Source: Typha latifolia
Taxonomy: Eukaryota > Streptophyta > Magnoliopsida > Poales > Typhaceae
Length of the DNA: 64,000 nt
Reading direction: 5' to 3'
Assembly (NCBI GenBank): GCA_019914945.1
Contig: CM034103.1
Coordinates: forward strand, 13,854,785-13,918,784
Position 1 is the first letter of the stretch; each line of letters starts with the position of its first letter. The translations under genes were made by a program, and so were the position numbers. The notes beneath the pieces were generated by a model. It had not been told where the DNA came from and ran no database searches. It saw only the letters and a program-made list of their open reading frames with translations. Shown in pieces: positions 31,401 through 41,976 of this stretch.

Positions 31401-34400
31401 TTTTACCAGATCTATTAATATCTCACCGGGCTTAAAGAAAATGGAAAGGTACTTGAGATTGCCTCAAGGGTCAACAAAGTTATAAACTAAGCACAAGAGG
31501 CGGTATATTGAAGGAGAATCAAGCAAAACACTATCGTGACAATTGTGGATAATAACAATCAATTTGTATCTTGTAACTGCTAAATTTATAGTGCTTTATT
31601 TTATCTCATAGAAGAGACACATAATTTTTTCACTCTTAATTAATAAATAGTTTTTCCACATTAAAATTTGTATTGTTTGTGCATGCTTTATTCTCATCTT
31701 TTAATTCATAAATTGTCTCATTAGTAGTGTTCATCTAATTAGAGTATAGAATTTCAGGTTTGGTTGGAACTGAAGGCAAACAACCTAGACCAAAAAGTGG
31801 TGTATGAGAATATCCATGCATACTGTTTCAACCTGTAGATAGGTGGGACACAAGATGGAGGCATGCTCGGAGACCAAAAAAGAGACGGCTAAGCTCCATC
31901 AACCGGAGAAAAAGTCAGGTTAGACGAACCAAAGGCTAAACAAGCGGGGGTTCAAAGGACCACCTATGGGCCGTGGTTCATGTTTCAACGATGGCCGCGA
32001 AGGAATGCTCCTTCGAGAGGTACCAAACAAGGGCAGGGACGCTAACTAAGAGACAATAGCAGGGTTGATAGAGTAGGATCGATGAACACCGGGGCTGACT
32101 CTGACTAGGGTCAAGATCAGCAATTAAGGAAATGGACATGAGGGTCTTTCAAGATTAGGATTGATGTGAAATCGCCAATCTTAGTTAATCCCCCTAACTG
32201 AGGCTAGATGCAATTAGGATTTATGAGGGGAGACAATGACATGCATAATAGCCTCCCATATCAGGAAACCCAAAAGCATGCAAAACCTAACCTTAGAAGA
32301 GTGTGCCAACCCTTCGCAAACAAAACGAAAGAGAAGCAGGTGGAGGACCCTTCGGCTTCGAGCCAACCAAAAGACCCACTATCGTTGCAAACCCCACCAA
32401 GGGTGAACCTCACTCCACCATCGACTGAAGCAACTCAGACCGCTAAAGGGGCATAATGTAGCAGGACCAACTCGACCAAAGAGGGGACAGGCAAGCCTCT
32501 GAACGTGATTTGATTTCGGACATGGGCTTGGCTTTCATCAATAGCCACCAAGTAAGGTTGGGAACCAGGTAAAAATGTGGGATGAGGTTGGCCTACGTCA
32601 AAACCAACAAAAAGAGAGATATAAAAGGAAAAGCAGAATCCGTGTAGTCTGTTGTACCTTGACGGCCTACCTAATTAAAAGGTGACAGGTATTTTTAGTT
32701 CAATGCAGCTCATCTTATCAAAAAAAAATCCAAGATAGTAGGACTTCCATGAACAATAAGAGGCCAATTGGCCAGTAGAGTAGTCTACATTGTTGATTGC
32801 AGTTTAGCCTCATGAAACTCAGGAGAATAGATTACCATGTATGTAAGAACAACAAATATAGGTTGTATCGAGAATATTAATTATAATTCAATCAGTTATA
32901 CAAATTTCTAAAATGATTCATAGCTCCATGCAACACAATCAACTATGCATCTACAAGCTAATCAAAAAATTTAGCAGTCGATAGTTGTTATCAGATGCTT
33001 AAAACATAATATATCATTTTCTGAGAAATATGCCATACAAGAATATTCTTCATCCTACTGATAGTTAAGATAGTGGAGTGACAGCTTACGAGATTGGTAG
33101 CATACTTGAGTTCCATCTTGAGGTTGTGCGACAGCAATTGCTATCATACACTTCGGACATCGAACAATCATCCCAAATGGCAGCTATAAGATAATGAAAA
33201 GGAGCAATGTGGTAACAAAATTGCATTAATACCTTATTAGACTAAAGATATTTAACAAGATACATAAAGACTTGCAGCAATAGTTTATCTGATAATAAAA
33301 TCGAAAAGGTAGTAATTGTAATGAAATATAAAAGCATATAAACGTAAAAGAATTAGTAAACAGTAGTTGCTTGGCCATGTAACTACATTTTCTTTTTCTA
33401 ATTCTGAAGTCTTGCTATTGTATTTCCTTTTTTGAAAAATATTTCTTTTTTCAATTTATATGAGTGTAAAATGGCATCCTAGCAAGTAATTTTCTAGAAA
33501 TAACTTAGACCTAAAAGGCTGTGTATTCTCAACTTTGATGTGCATAGCAGGCAGACAATCTTGTTGATGCAAGGTCATTGCTTTGAATACCAAAATGACC
33601 TCTATGCCTCTATCAGCCAATTCATTAAAATAATTAAGGCTGCACGCAAGGAATTAAGTGCCACTGGCACTGGTGCGTACTATAGGTATTACAACCTTTT
33701 GCTAGGACTGCTAGCTATCTGTCAGTGCTAGAACATTGTGCTAGGTAAGAGGGAGAGGGAAGCAAGGGAAAGCGATGAAAGAACCAGAGGAGGAGGGAAA
33801 CAGAGGAAGGGGCAGAGAGAGAAAGAGACTGGATAGCAGCGGCAGTAAGGTTCTACGGTGATCACAATTTAATAAAGAACAATAAAAATTTCCTAAATGT
33901 GGAAGCACAAAAAAGGAAAAGAAGACTTACCTCCTCCCGTGAAGATACTCCCACCCGAGAAACATAGTCAATTATACTAATCGCACCCGACACATGCAAG
34001 GAAGCTGCCAGTCCACGAACAAGCAATGCATATGTGCGCACATCCGGCCTGGACCACTTCAACAAAATCTTGCCATCATTCCCATCTAATGTTCACAAAA
34101 ATAGGAAGAAAAAAAAACAAACTCATTAAATGGAAGTATCAATCTGGATCATCTAAATTTATCAAATACTTCAATCTTAATCCTCTGAAACATCACAAAA
34201 CTCGATGAAAGAAAAAGAAAAGGATTCCACCTTGGGCAATTCGCGACCGCATAGCATCAAACAACGATAGTGCTAATTCAACGTTTCCTCGATCAAATGC
34301 TGCTGCAATGATGGAATTACAATCACATGTCTCCATGGAAGCACAATTCTTACTCCCTTTCAACTCCATAACAATCTCCAAAACTTGATCGGCATCCTTT

Positions 34401-34666
34401 GCGGCAGAGAGCTGCCTCAACAAGTCATCATCAAGAAAACCAAGACCAGACTTCTCCGTGCTCAGGGGATCTTTGTTGGTAGAATAAGCTCTTATAGAAC
34501 AAGAATTGATGATAGATGGAGTAGAAAAGAAGCAGAGGTTATTAGCAGATGAGAAATCTGAGTTGCATCTGCTAAGGAGGAGGATCAGAGAGTTGGTATT
34601 ATTAGACGGACATCTAAAACTGTGAGAGAAATGATACATAGAGGGAGAGAGAACGTTGAGAGCCAT
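25424..34666 (-). CDS. Organelle-type PPR-like protein with zinc ribbon, membrane segments and coiled coil
   Basis: Twelve exons in one frame give 574 residues: 34666-34231, 34085-33931, 33183-33106, 29262-29183, 28632-28548, 27940-27521, 26419-26312, 26218-26151, 26005-25918, 25839-25768, 25644-25591, 25504-25424. Residues 1-65 are Ser/Asn/Arg-rich and look like an organelle transit peptide. Residues 85-190 contain PPR-like helix pairs (CNSIIAAAFDRGNVELALSLFDAMR; RTYALLVRGLAASLHVSGAISIIDYV). CPKC (206-209) and CSKC (227-230) form a four-Cys zinc ribbon. Hydrophobic stretches at about 364-378 and 391-413 could cross a membrane. The last 155 residues (LPQRTIDVVALKQQLLAQYD onward, QIQQIMEIDNLEERW) are coiled-coil-like. 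The whole arrangement matches a conserved, to my knowledge poorly characterised plant protein annotated as PPR-containing. The intron after 25591 has a GC donor. The 3.8-kb intron 29263-33105 carries a LINE relic. The role is unknown; organelle RNA work is a guess. Confidence 0.9.
30790..31740. mobile_element. Unclassified insertion interrupting the LINE relic
   Basis: The DUF4283-to-CCHC linker is split by about 950 bp with no coding sense. The insert has a TATA-like tagatataaaagg near 31240 and three 50-bp repeats at 30971. It could be a solo LTR, but I could not define ends or a target duplication. Confidence 0.35.
30971..31120 (+). repeat. Three tandem 50-bp units with TTCGAACGA core
   Basis: tccaatgtgg at 30971, tttaatgtgg at 31021 and tccaatgtag at 31071 are exactly 50 bp apart. 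Each unit continues with gaaaaRacRTTCgAACGA, an agtttct/agatttt stretch and a ctcac/actcat end. Confidence 0.85.
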
Positions 34667-35263
34667 CTAACACGCTCTCTCAGAAGCATAGCGTCGAGCA
34701 CATAGCGTGCGTGCTTATGAGGATGAGGAATGAGCGGTCGAGAATAATGTCGCGACAAAGACATGAGCTTCCGGATTTGTGGAGGCGTTTGCGCTTCCGT
34801 AACGGGCATAGCGGCTGAGGAGGATATTTAGTTGGGTTTCGGATCTATAGTACGACAATGGATCGAAATCCAGATCCATTTAAAATTAGCCAATCGGATT
34901 CGAATTTTGCGAATCAAGCCCCATAAGTCACTGTGAATGCCAGGTAACTCAAGTAACCAACTTTGAAACTTTCCTACAACCGAAGCTAAATAAAATTGCA
35001 GGCTGTTGCAATTAAGCCCTCGTATCGTTCTTTTCCTATCCAATTTCCCAAACCTGTCCACATTCAGCGGTTAGGAGTCAAACTGGTCAACACCCACATT
35101 TCCCGGGCTAAACTAAATCCTTGTCGTCAACCCCCAACCGTTTTACCTTCCTCTTTCCCCTTTCCCTCCCACCACTTCACCATCTCCATTAATTCCCCCA
35201 CAAGAACTCAAAACCGTTCACCATTCTTCCCTCCTCTCCTCTCCACCACTTTAGCCAAGAGGG
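34667..35263. promoter_or_regulatory. Shared divergent promoter region
   Basis: Only 597 bp separate the start codons of the minus-strand PPR/zinc-ribbon gene and the plus-strand CAP gene, so both promoters must lie here. The CAP side (35120-35260) is very C/T-rich. I see no clear TATA box for either gene. Confidence 0.55.
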
Positions 35264-35896
35264 ATGGCGAGTCCCTCACAATACTTGTCTTCCCCTATCA
35301 ACGTCTTTATCCCCCTCTTCTTCCTTTTCTCCTCCATTCCCCTCTCCTCCCAAACTTTACTCCCTCCCCTCCCCAGCCAGAAACCCAGGGTCGACGTCGG
35401 CGTCAGCGCCGCAATCAACATCGCCGTCAGAGGGCCGCCGCTGCAAGCCACGCTGACCCCATACCAGCACATCCACACCGAATTCCTCAGCTCCCACAAC
35501 CAAGTCCGCGCCGCGTACGGGGAGCACCCCTACAAGTGGGACTCGCGGCTGACGCGCTACGCACGGCGGTGGTCCAGCCACCTGCGCGACTCCGGCTGCA
35601 CCATCTTCCACTCCAACGGGCCCTACGGCGAGAACCTATTCTGGGGGAGCGGGTTCGACTGGCGGCCGTCGGACGCCATCAACAGCTGGGCCAGCGAGAA
35701 GGAGTTCTACAACCCGGACGCCAACTCGTGCGCCGCCGGCAAGCAGTGCGGCCACTTCACGCAGCTCGTGTGGAATGGCACGACGCACGTCGGCTGCGCG
35801 CGCGTCGAGTGCAGCGGCGACGGGGTCATAATGGCCTGCTCGTATTACCCGCCGGGGAATTGGGTCGGCGAGAGACCCTACAAATTTGCTACCTGA
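35264..35896 (+). CDS. Secreted CAP-domain (PR-1-like) protein
   Basis: Single exon, 210 residues. A hydrophobic N-terminus (residues 13-30, INVFIPLFFLFSSIPLSS) is a signal peptide, followed by a Pro-rich linker. The CAP domain covers about 68-208. Its signatures are GHFTQLVWNGT (163-173) and MACSYYPPGNW (190-200), plus SSHNQVRAAYG (77-86) and YGENLFWGSG (121-130). Six Cys (112, 156, 162, 178, 183, 192) match the three disulfides of plant PR-1. His78, Glu123 and His164 form the usual central cavity. Family members act in the apoplast in defence, some binding sterols or releasing CAPE-type peptides; the PxGNW motif is intact here. The reading frame is strongly GC-rich, especially at third positions, against AT-rich surroundings, and it has no introns. 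The start is the first ATG before the signal peptide. Confidence 0.95.
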   Translation: MASPSQYLSSPINVFIPLFFLFSSIPLSSQTLLPPLPSQKPRVDVGVSAAINIAVRGPPLQATLTPYQHIHTEFLSSHNQVRAAYGEHPYKWDSRLTRYARRWSSHLRDSGCTIFHSNGPYGENLFWGSGFDWRPSDAINSWASEKEFYNPDANSCAAGKQCGHFTQLVWNGTTHVGCARVECSGDGVIMACSYYPPGNWVGERPYKFAT

Positions 35897-37199
35897 GGTA
35901 GATGCTATGGCTTGCGCGGGAACTACTAGGACGTTAATATCTATGAATACTTGCTTGCGTACTCGTTATAAAGTTGGAGCCTCTTATATACTTCGTTTGA
36001 TTGAAGACTCTCCCTTTCTCTGTTTCTTGTATTGATACGGGAAGAACTGCGATTGGTTTGTTAACTTTGAGAATGGAGATGAATTACCTGCAGAGCCTTA
36101 AGGTAATGGCATGTTAATATATATGATGATATGCCAGTGATCATCTAAGACAAATCTTGAAATAATTAAATAAATACTTACTAGCTAGTACTAGAAGTAT
36201 GATTTATTACATTGATGGCAATAAAGTCGCTCTCAATAACCAAGAGGTAGAACGAAAATTAGAATGCGCATGTCATTCATTCAAATATGTCACAAAGATA
36301 TGAAAATTAGAATGAAGAAAGGCTTACATTGATGAGAAAAGTTTAGAAAAAGGCTTGCATTGGCTAATTAATGGCTATGCACTTCTTGCACATAAAATAG
36401 TGCAGAATAACATAGCTTTACTACAAAACAGAGGACAAAGGATAATTGCAGCCACCGCCACTAAAAGGAGCCATGCTGTTTGATTTTGTACTTGACAAAA
36501 TTTGCGACGAAGCAAAGATATTCATAATGTATCTTTCCTAGTTAATTATGTATGAGGTGTGACACAATATTTGATAGAAAACATTTACAAAATAAAAGTT
36601 AAATCTGCCAAAATATTAAAAGAGATAAATAGAGTGCGATGAATAATCCGTATTCGCTGTTTGAAGTTTTCGTAAAAGTTTGAATTCCCAATGGGTCTCT
36701 TCGTAATGGCCGAAAAAGTATCCAAACTTTTGAAACCGTATGTAAAAAGATTTGAAGGGGATTTTAAATATTCCTAATCCGTTTAGAAGATGTTTTCATC
36801 ACCTACATAAAAGAAATGAATGTTATTTTTGTTGTCAAGGCTTTTGGAGATCTCTTCAACGTTGTTTTTGTCTAAGATTTACTTCATTGTCGAAGCTACA
36901 ACGTGAAGATCTTGGAGGTCCCATAGTTGTTCATCTACATCAACATTCTCTATAACTCAAGAGAATCAAACAACACAAGCTTTAGTACAAGTTATATCTA
37001 CATTTAATAATGCATTGGTTTTGATTCATAATTTTCACCTTTACTCAGAATGGGTTTTTTTTAATGTAAAAATTCTTCTTCATGTTTACATGATTACTTT
37101 GGATTGTCTCACCAATTTATTATTACCTTCCACTGATTTTGATTAGATTGACTTAGATTCTCATTATCTAGTTCCATCTCTCCTGCGTAATTTCGCATG
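35897..37199. other. 3' flank of the CAP gene and spacer, no gene seen
   Basis: AT-rich, with only short ORFs. The 3' UTR of the CAP gene probably takes the first 200-300 bp. The rest runs up to the CCATC target site of copia copy 2. Confidence 0.6.
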
Positions 37200-37204
37200 C
37201 CATC

Positions 37205-37378
37205 TATTAGAGTTATTTGATTTTATTTTATTTATCTATTTAGATATATGGTAACTTTGTATAAATAGGGCTAATGCTCTTTGTCATTCAACGAGAAATA
37301 CATTCACCAAAATCCTCTCCTCTTCTCCTCTTCTCTTTTCTCCAAATCTATTCTAGGTTTGGATCTTCTATTGTTACA
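37205..37378 (+). repeat. 5' LTR of copia copy 2
   Basis: 174 bp, TATTAGAGTT...TTGTTACA, with the TATA region TTTGTATAAATAGGGC shared with the 3' LTR. Confidence 0.9.
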
Positions 37379-37589
37379 TAGTATCAGAACCTCCCGATTA
37401 TTAGGGACATTTCTTAAGATTAGATCTCTCCTCCAACAATCTCCCTCTATCTCATTGCTCAAAAAAAAAAAAAAAAAACTCTCTTTGGATTTTTTTTTTC
37501 TTTCCTTCACCTTCTTCGAGCTCGACAGTTCTGCAGCAGCCTCTTCCTCTCGCTTCGACATCTTGTCTACAACAGCCACCACTGCAGTA

Positions 37590-38178
37590 GCCACTGTTGC
37601 TGCTGCAGCAGCAGCAGCCACCGCCATTGCAGCAGCAGTAGCCACAGTCAGCGGCAGCAGCAGCAGTCAGCCACAACTATGCTTCTCCCTTGGCGCGAGC
37701 TCCTCTCCTTACCATCACCACAGTCGCAATCTCTTCCAGCAGCACTGTTTTCAACGAGTGCCCACCAAGTGTTTGACGAAAGTTAGAGTGCCCACAACCC
37801 TCTTTTTCTGCACAACAACCCATTTTTCAGCTAGTGCCTATCAAGTGTTTGACGGAAGTTCACTTATCCTCAGCTCTTTCATTCAGCAACACTATTCAAA
37901 ATTTTCGCTCACCAGGTGTTCGACAAAAGTTGTGTGTCAAATGCAGCAACAGCACAGTAGCAGAATTGGTTTCCAGCAAGTGCCCACATAATGTTCGACA
38001 AAATGTCAGTGTCGAGCTCTTATTCTTTAGCAATTCTATTTTCAGCAATTGCTCACCAAATGTTCGACGAAAGTCCATTATGTCGAGCCCTCAAGTTTTC
38101 AGCAGACTTGTCTAAATTTGACATCTATTTGGTAGCGTGTCAAGGTTAACAGCACTGTTTACCGGTGTTTGACGAAGG
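37590..38178 (+). repeat. Leader of copia copy 2: GCA-triplet tract plus six-unit degenerate array
   Basis: 37590-37670 is rich in GCA/CAG triplets, which makes poly-Ala or poly-Ser/Gln ORFs that are not real genes. The GTGTTTGACGAAAG core then recurs at 37769, 37845, 37916, 37991, 38060 and 38165, each after a CCCACCA/GCTCACCA-type stretch. Confidence 0.8.
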
Positions 38179-38727
38179 CCTAAGTCAGAAAAAAAAATTT
38201 CGAAACACCCTCAAGGTGTCGCTGTCATGTGAAATTTTGATATCTTGTAGTCCCAGAAAAGAGCTTTCCAACAAATTAAGTTTTAGGCAAATCGAATGTC
38301 GGGATCTCGAGATATCATCTAATTAGTGGACAAACATCAGGTAGTTTGTCTTAGAATTTGTGGATGGAGGCACGAGATCCTAGATGATGGTGGATAATGG
38401 TGGACTGGCGTTAATGGGGTGGCACCAGTGAATAAATGGTGGTGGAAGGGTTATGAGTGATGGAAGGATTAGGGCAAGTAATGGATAGATTGGAAGAAGG
38501 GGGAGGAGAGGGCCGCCCCTAAGGGACTAGGGTGATTGGTCGGTCGAGGGAGGTTAGAAGCGGCGTCGCCGAGGAACGAGAGAACGGGAGAGAAGAAGAC
38601 GAAGGAGGTAAGGCAAAAACTCAATTCATCAATAATAATTTTATGGTTGCCATCCACACCTTTAGAGGCTAACCAAACAATTCAAAAATATCAATTATTA
38701 ATCCTAAACAGTACATTTTCGTTGACC

Positions 38728-38912
38728 GCGTTCGAACGCGCCCGATCGCGTTCGAACACACATATTTTGCACTTCTCTAGATGTGCAAACGTGATGCAGG
38801 CGTTCCTAGGCGCGTTCGAACTCACATTTCGCACTCTCTAAATGTGCGAACCTGATGCAGACGTTCACAAGCGCGTTCGAACGCACTCCACCTGCGTTCG
38901 AACGCGACATAC
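38728..38912 (+). repeat. GCGTTCGAACGC palindromes and tandem hairpin repeat
   Basis: The palindrome GCGTTCGAACGC or close forms occurs at about 38728, 38748, 38811, 38871 and 38893. Between them a unit of 61-64 bp is tandemly repeated (38758-38821 and 38822-38882). Each unit holds a 7-bp hairpin: TTTGCAC/GTGCAAA in the first and TTCGCAC/GTGCGAA in the second. Confidence 0.8.
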
Positions 38913-39009
38913 ATAAAACTTATTTTTTTAAGAATTAAACACTAAAATAAGAGACAAAGACATCCCTAAAGTATATCCATGCTCGAGACGACATCGGTGA
39001 AATTTGAAT

Positions 39010-41780
39010 CGTATCACATTATCCAAGTCTGGATCCTTAGACAATAGTTATTTTTTTTTGTCTCCTTGTACTGGCTGTAGGTTGGCAAAACATCAGGCTC
39101 TTTCTTTTCCTCTTAGTGAAAGTATCTCTGATTCACCTTTCAATCTTGTGCACTTTGACATTTGGTGTCCTGCCCCCCTTTCTTCTGGTCTTGTTTTTCT
39201 CTATTATGTATATTTTATTGATGATTTCTCTCATTTCATTTGGATTTACCTTATGCGTCAGCGTTCTAAGGTATGTCAGATATATCGTGATTTCTCTTCT
39301 ATGGTTCGTACTCAGTTCGATCGATCTATTAAGATCTTTCGATCTGACGGTGCTCGGGAGTACTCTGAGTTTCGTTCTATTCATGCTTCTACCGGCACTC
39401 TACCTCAACAGTCATGTCCCTATACCCATGCTCAAAATGGTATTGCCGAACGAAAGCATCGTCATCTTCTTGAGACCACTCGTGCTCTTCTCTTTGAGGC
39501 TTCTGTTCCTCGTTCTTATTGGGTTGAGGCCCTTCTTACTGCTCTCTATCTAATCAATCGAATTCCATCTTCAATTTTTGGTGGTGTGACCCTGTACGAG
39601 CGTCTCTATGGTACTTCACCATCTTATGGTCATCTTCGTGTCTTTGGGTGCACCTGTTTTGTTCTTCTTCTTCTGGGTGAATGCAACAAGTTGTCCCCTT
39701 GTGTAGCTAAATGCTTCTTTCTAGGATATAGTCCTGAGTATAAAGGCTATCGTTATTATGACACTTATGCTTGTCGTTTAAGGATATCACATCATGTCAC
39801 TTTTCTAGAAGAGATATATTTTTTCACCTCCGATACTTTGGCTCCCTCAGACTTATCTTTTCTAGATCTTCTTACATCTATCCTATCTTCCATCCCCTCA
39901 GATGTCCATACCTTAGCCCAACCATCTGCCCCCAACTTGCTTGATACTCCTCTATCCATTGACACTCATTTACTATCACTTCCACCTACAACTACAAACT
40001 GCTTTCTCGCTGAGGTTCTAGCTCTTTCAAAGTATTACCCCCCTCCCATGACGAATTTTCCATACTTCTACACTCGTAGGTCGAGTCCCCCTCCTACAGT
40101 TGAGCCTCCCTCTATAGGTAGTATCCCTCTGACCATCCTATCCTTTACTGTGACGGCTCCTGCACCTGCTCATCGTTATCCAGAGCATGAGCATCGCCCT
40201 CTCGATTGGTATGATATTTTGATGTCTTCCGCTACATACTCTCCCCAATTTCTCACCTTTCTTGCAGCCATCCACTCCATCCCTCAACCCATGTCATATC
40301 GTGAGGCCGTCCAGGTTCCAGAGTGGTAGCAGGCTATGACAGATGAGCTTCAGGCCCTTCAGCAAATACATACTTGGGATGTTGTCCCCCGCCCACCCGA
40401 CATCGTGCATGTCAGTTGCTAGGGGCTCGACATACTTGGGATGGATCCATTGCTAAGTACAAAGCTCGTTTGGTTGCTCGGGGCTTTACTCAGGAATACG
40501 GGATAGACTACGAGGAGACCTTTGCTCCTGTTGCCCGGATGACCTATGTCCGTACTATTCTTGTTGTTTCTTCCAGTCGCCAGTGACCTCTTCATCAGAT
40601 GGATGTGAAGAATGCTTTTCTTCATGGTCTTCTTGACGAGGACATGTACATGGATCCTCCACCTAGTTTCCCCCTTCCCCCGGTCACATCCTGTCAACTA
40701 CAACGAGCTATCTATGGGCTCAAGCAGGCTCCTCTTGCCTAGTTTGATCGATTTCGTAGCGTTCTCACAGCCTACGAATTTCAGGAGAGTCCATCTGAGC
40801 CATCTATGTTTTTGCGGTTTTCTGCTCAGGGTCGGATCATTCTGTATGTCAATGATATGATTATCATCGGAGATGACTCGGTCAGGATTCGCTCTCTTCA
40901 GCAGCATCTTTAAAGTCAGTTTGAGATGAAGGACCTTGGTCCTCTTCGATACTTTCTAGGTATCAAAATTGCTCAGTCATCTTATGGTTTTTTGCTATCG
41001 CAGTAGAAGTATATTACAGACATTCTCAGTCATACTACTATCACTGACATTCGTCCCGCTGCTACCCGAGTCGAGCTTCATGTGAAGCTTCAGCCCGATG
41101 ATAGTCAGCTTCTTCCAGATCCGACTAGATATCGTCAGCTGGTCAGGGCACTCATCTATCTGGCCTAATATCTCTCATATAGTTAGCCTTGCCACTCAGT
41201 TCATGCAGGCTCCTCGAACTGCCCACTATGATGCTCTTATTCGTATTCTTCGATATCTTCGTGGCACTATTATCCGCTCTCTTTTCATGCCATCGACTTC
41301 CATTTTAGCTCTGCGAGCTTATTCCAATGCAGACTATGCTGGCGACAAGTCTGATTGAAAGTCTACTATTGGCTTCTGCATGTTTCTGGGAGACTCCCTA
41401 ATTTCCTGGCATAGCAAAAAATAAAATGTGGTGTCTCTCTCTAGTACTGAGTTAGAGTATCATGTTATGTGTATAGTGACTAAAGAGATTGTTTGGCTCC
41501 GTCGCCTCCTTAATGATATGGGTGTTCCATTGCCCCTCCTAACTCCTCTTTCTGTCGACAATGATAGTGCTAAGAAGCTCGCTAATAATCTTATTTTTCA
41601 TGAGTGGACGAAGCACATTGAAATCAATATGCACTACACTCGTTAGGAGTACCGAGCTGGCATCATTTCTCTCCATCGTCTTAGCACTGAGGAGCAGATT
41701 ATCGACTTCTTCGTGAAGTCACTTCCTCTTCCGCGTTTTAAGTATTTAGTTAGCAAACTCTCAGTTTATGATCCGCTTTG
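39010..41780 (+). pseudogene. Broken copia pol (integrase, reverse transcriptase, RNase H)
   Basis: 39010-40329 is open: pre-integrase CTGCRLAKHQALSF, then the integrase core with its Asp, Asp, Glu residues (VHFDIW, FRSDGAREYSE, AQNGIAERKH) and the FLGYSPEYKGYR region. Downstream, reverse transcriptase ([29 protein letters not shown]) and RNase H (STELEY, DNDSAKKLA, HIEINMHYTR) are interrupted by stops near 40327, 40584, 40740, 40912, 41005, 41165, 41356 and 41646. The YVDD box reads YVND, so a catalytic Asp is lost. Most stops are single G-to-A or C-to-T changes from Trp, Gln or Arg codons. No reverse transcriptase activity is possible from this copy. Confidence 0.92.
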
Positions 41781-41794
41781 AGTTTGAAGAGGGG

Positions 41795-41976
41795 TATTAT
41801 AATTATTTGATTTTATTTTATTTATCTATTTAAATTTATGATGACTTTGTATAAATAGGGCTAATGCCCTTTTATCATTCAACAAAGAATACATTCATCA
41901 AAATCCTCTCCTCTTCTCCTCTTCTCCTTTCTTTTCTCTCCAAATCTATTCTAGGTTTGGATTTTCCATTGTTACA
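41795..41976 (+). repeat. 3' LTR of copia copy 2
   Basis: 182 bp, TATTATAATT...TTGTTACA, followed by the CCATC target duplication. It is longer than the 5' LTR by an extra ctcctttct-like stretch. Confidence 0.9.

Larger units (their letters stand above)
30030..32728 (+). mobile_element. LINE-type ORF1 (DUF4283/CCHC) relic in an intron
   Basis: 30253-30516 encodes a typical DUF4283 region (LFGRFLVRGIPLIRLN, GFYAFRFEWEDDLNYALINGPWTMQG, LNLIPW). A broken CCHC knuckle follows at 31807-31880 (YENIHAYCFN, then GHKMEAC in another frame). The 3' end is an A-run at 32720-32728. No reverse transcriptase is seen, so ORF2 is missing although the 5' part and the tail remain. Stops and frameshifts show it is dead. 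It lies antisense in the intron of the PPR/zinc-ribbon gene. Confidence 0.75.
37205..41976 (+). mobile_element. Full-length, defective Ty1/copia element (copy 2)
   Basis: LTRs at 37205-37378 and 41795-41976 are flanked by the 5-bp duplication CCATC (37200-37204 and 41977-41981). A primer-binding site (TAGTATCAGAACC) follows the 5' LTR and a purine tract (GAAGAGGGG) precedes the 3' LTR. Between them lie a GCA/CAG-rich leader, the six-unit repeat array, a hairpin repeat patch and a broken pol. There is no gag or protease; pol starts at the pre-integrase segment. The LTRs differ by base changes and about 8 bp of indels, so the insertion is not recent. Confidence 0.95.

Noticed and set aside
34996..35901. 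301-codon ORF overlapping the CAP gene in another frame
   Set aside because: It owes its length to GC-rich codons of the real CAP frame. Its product is an Arg/Pro/Gln-rich shadow, while the other frame has a signal peptide and both CAP signatures.
37304..37676. Alanine-, cysteine- or glycine-rich ORFs on the minus strand
   Set aside because: They are translations of the GCA-triplet tract in the copia leader in several frames, with no domain and no promoter.
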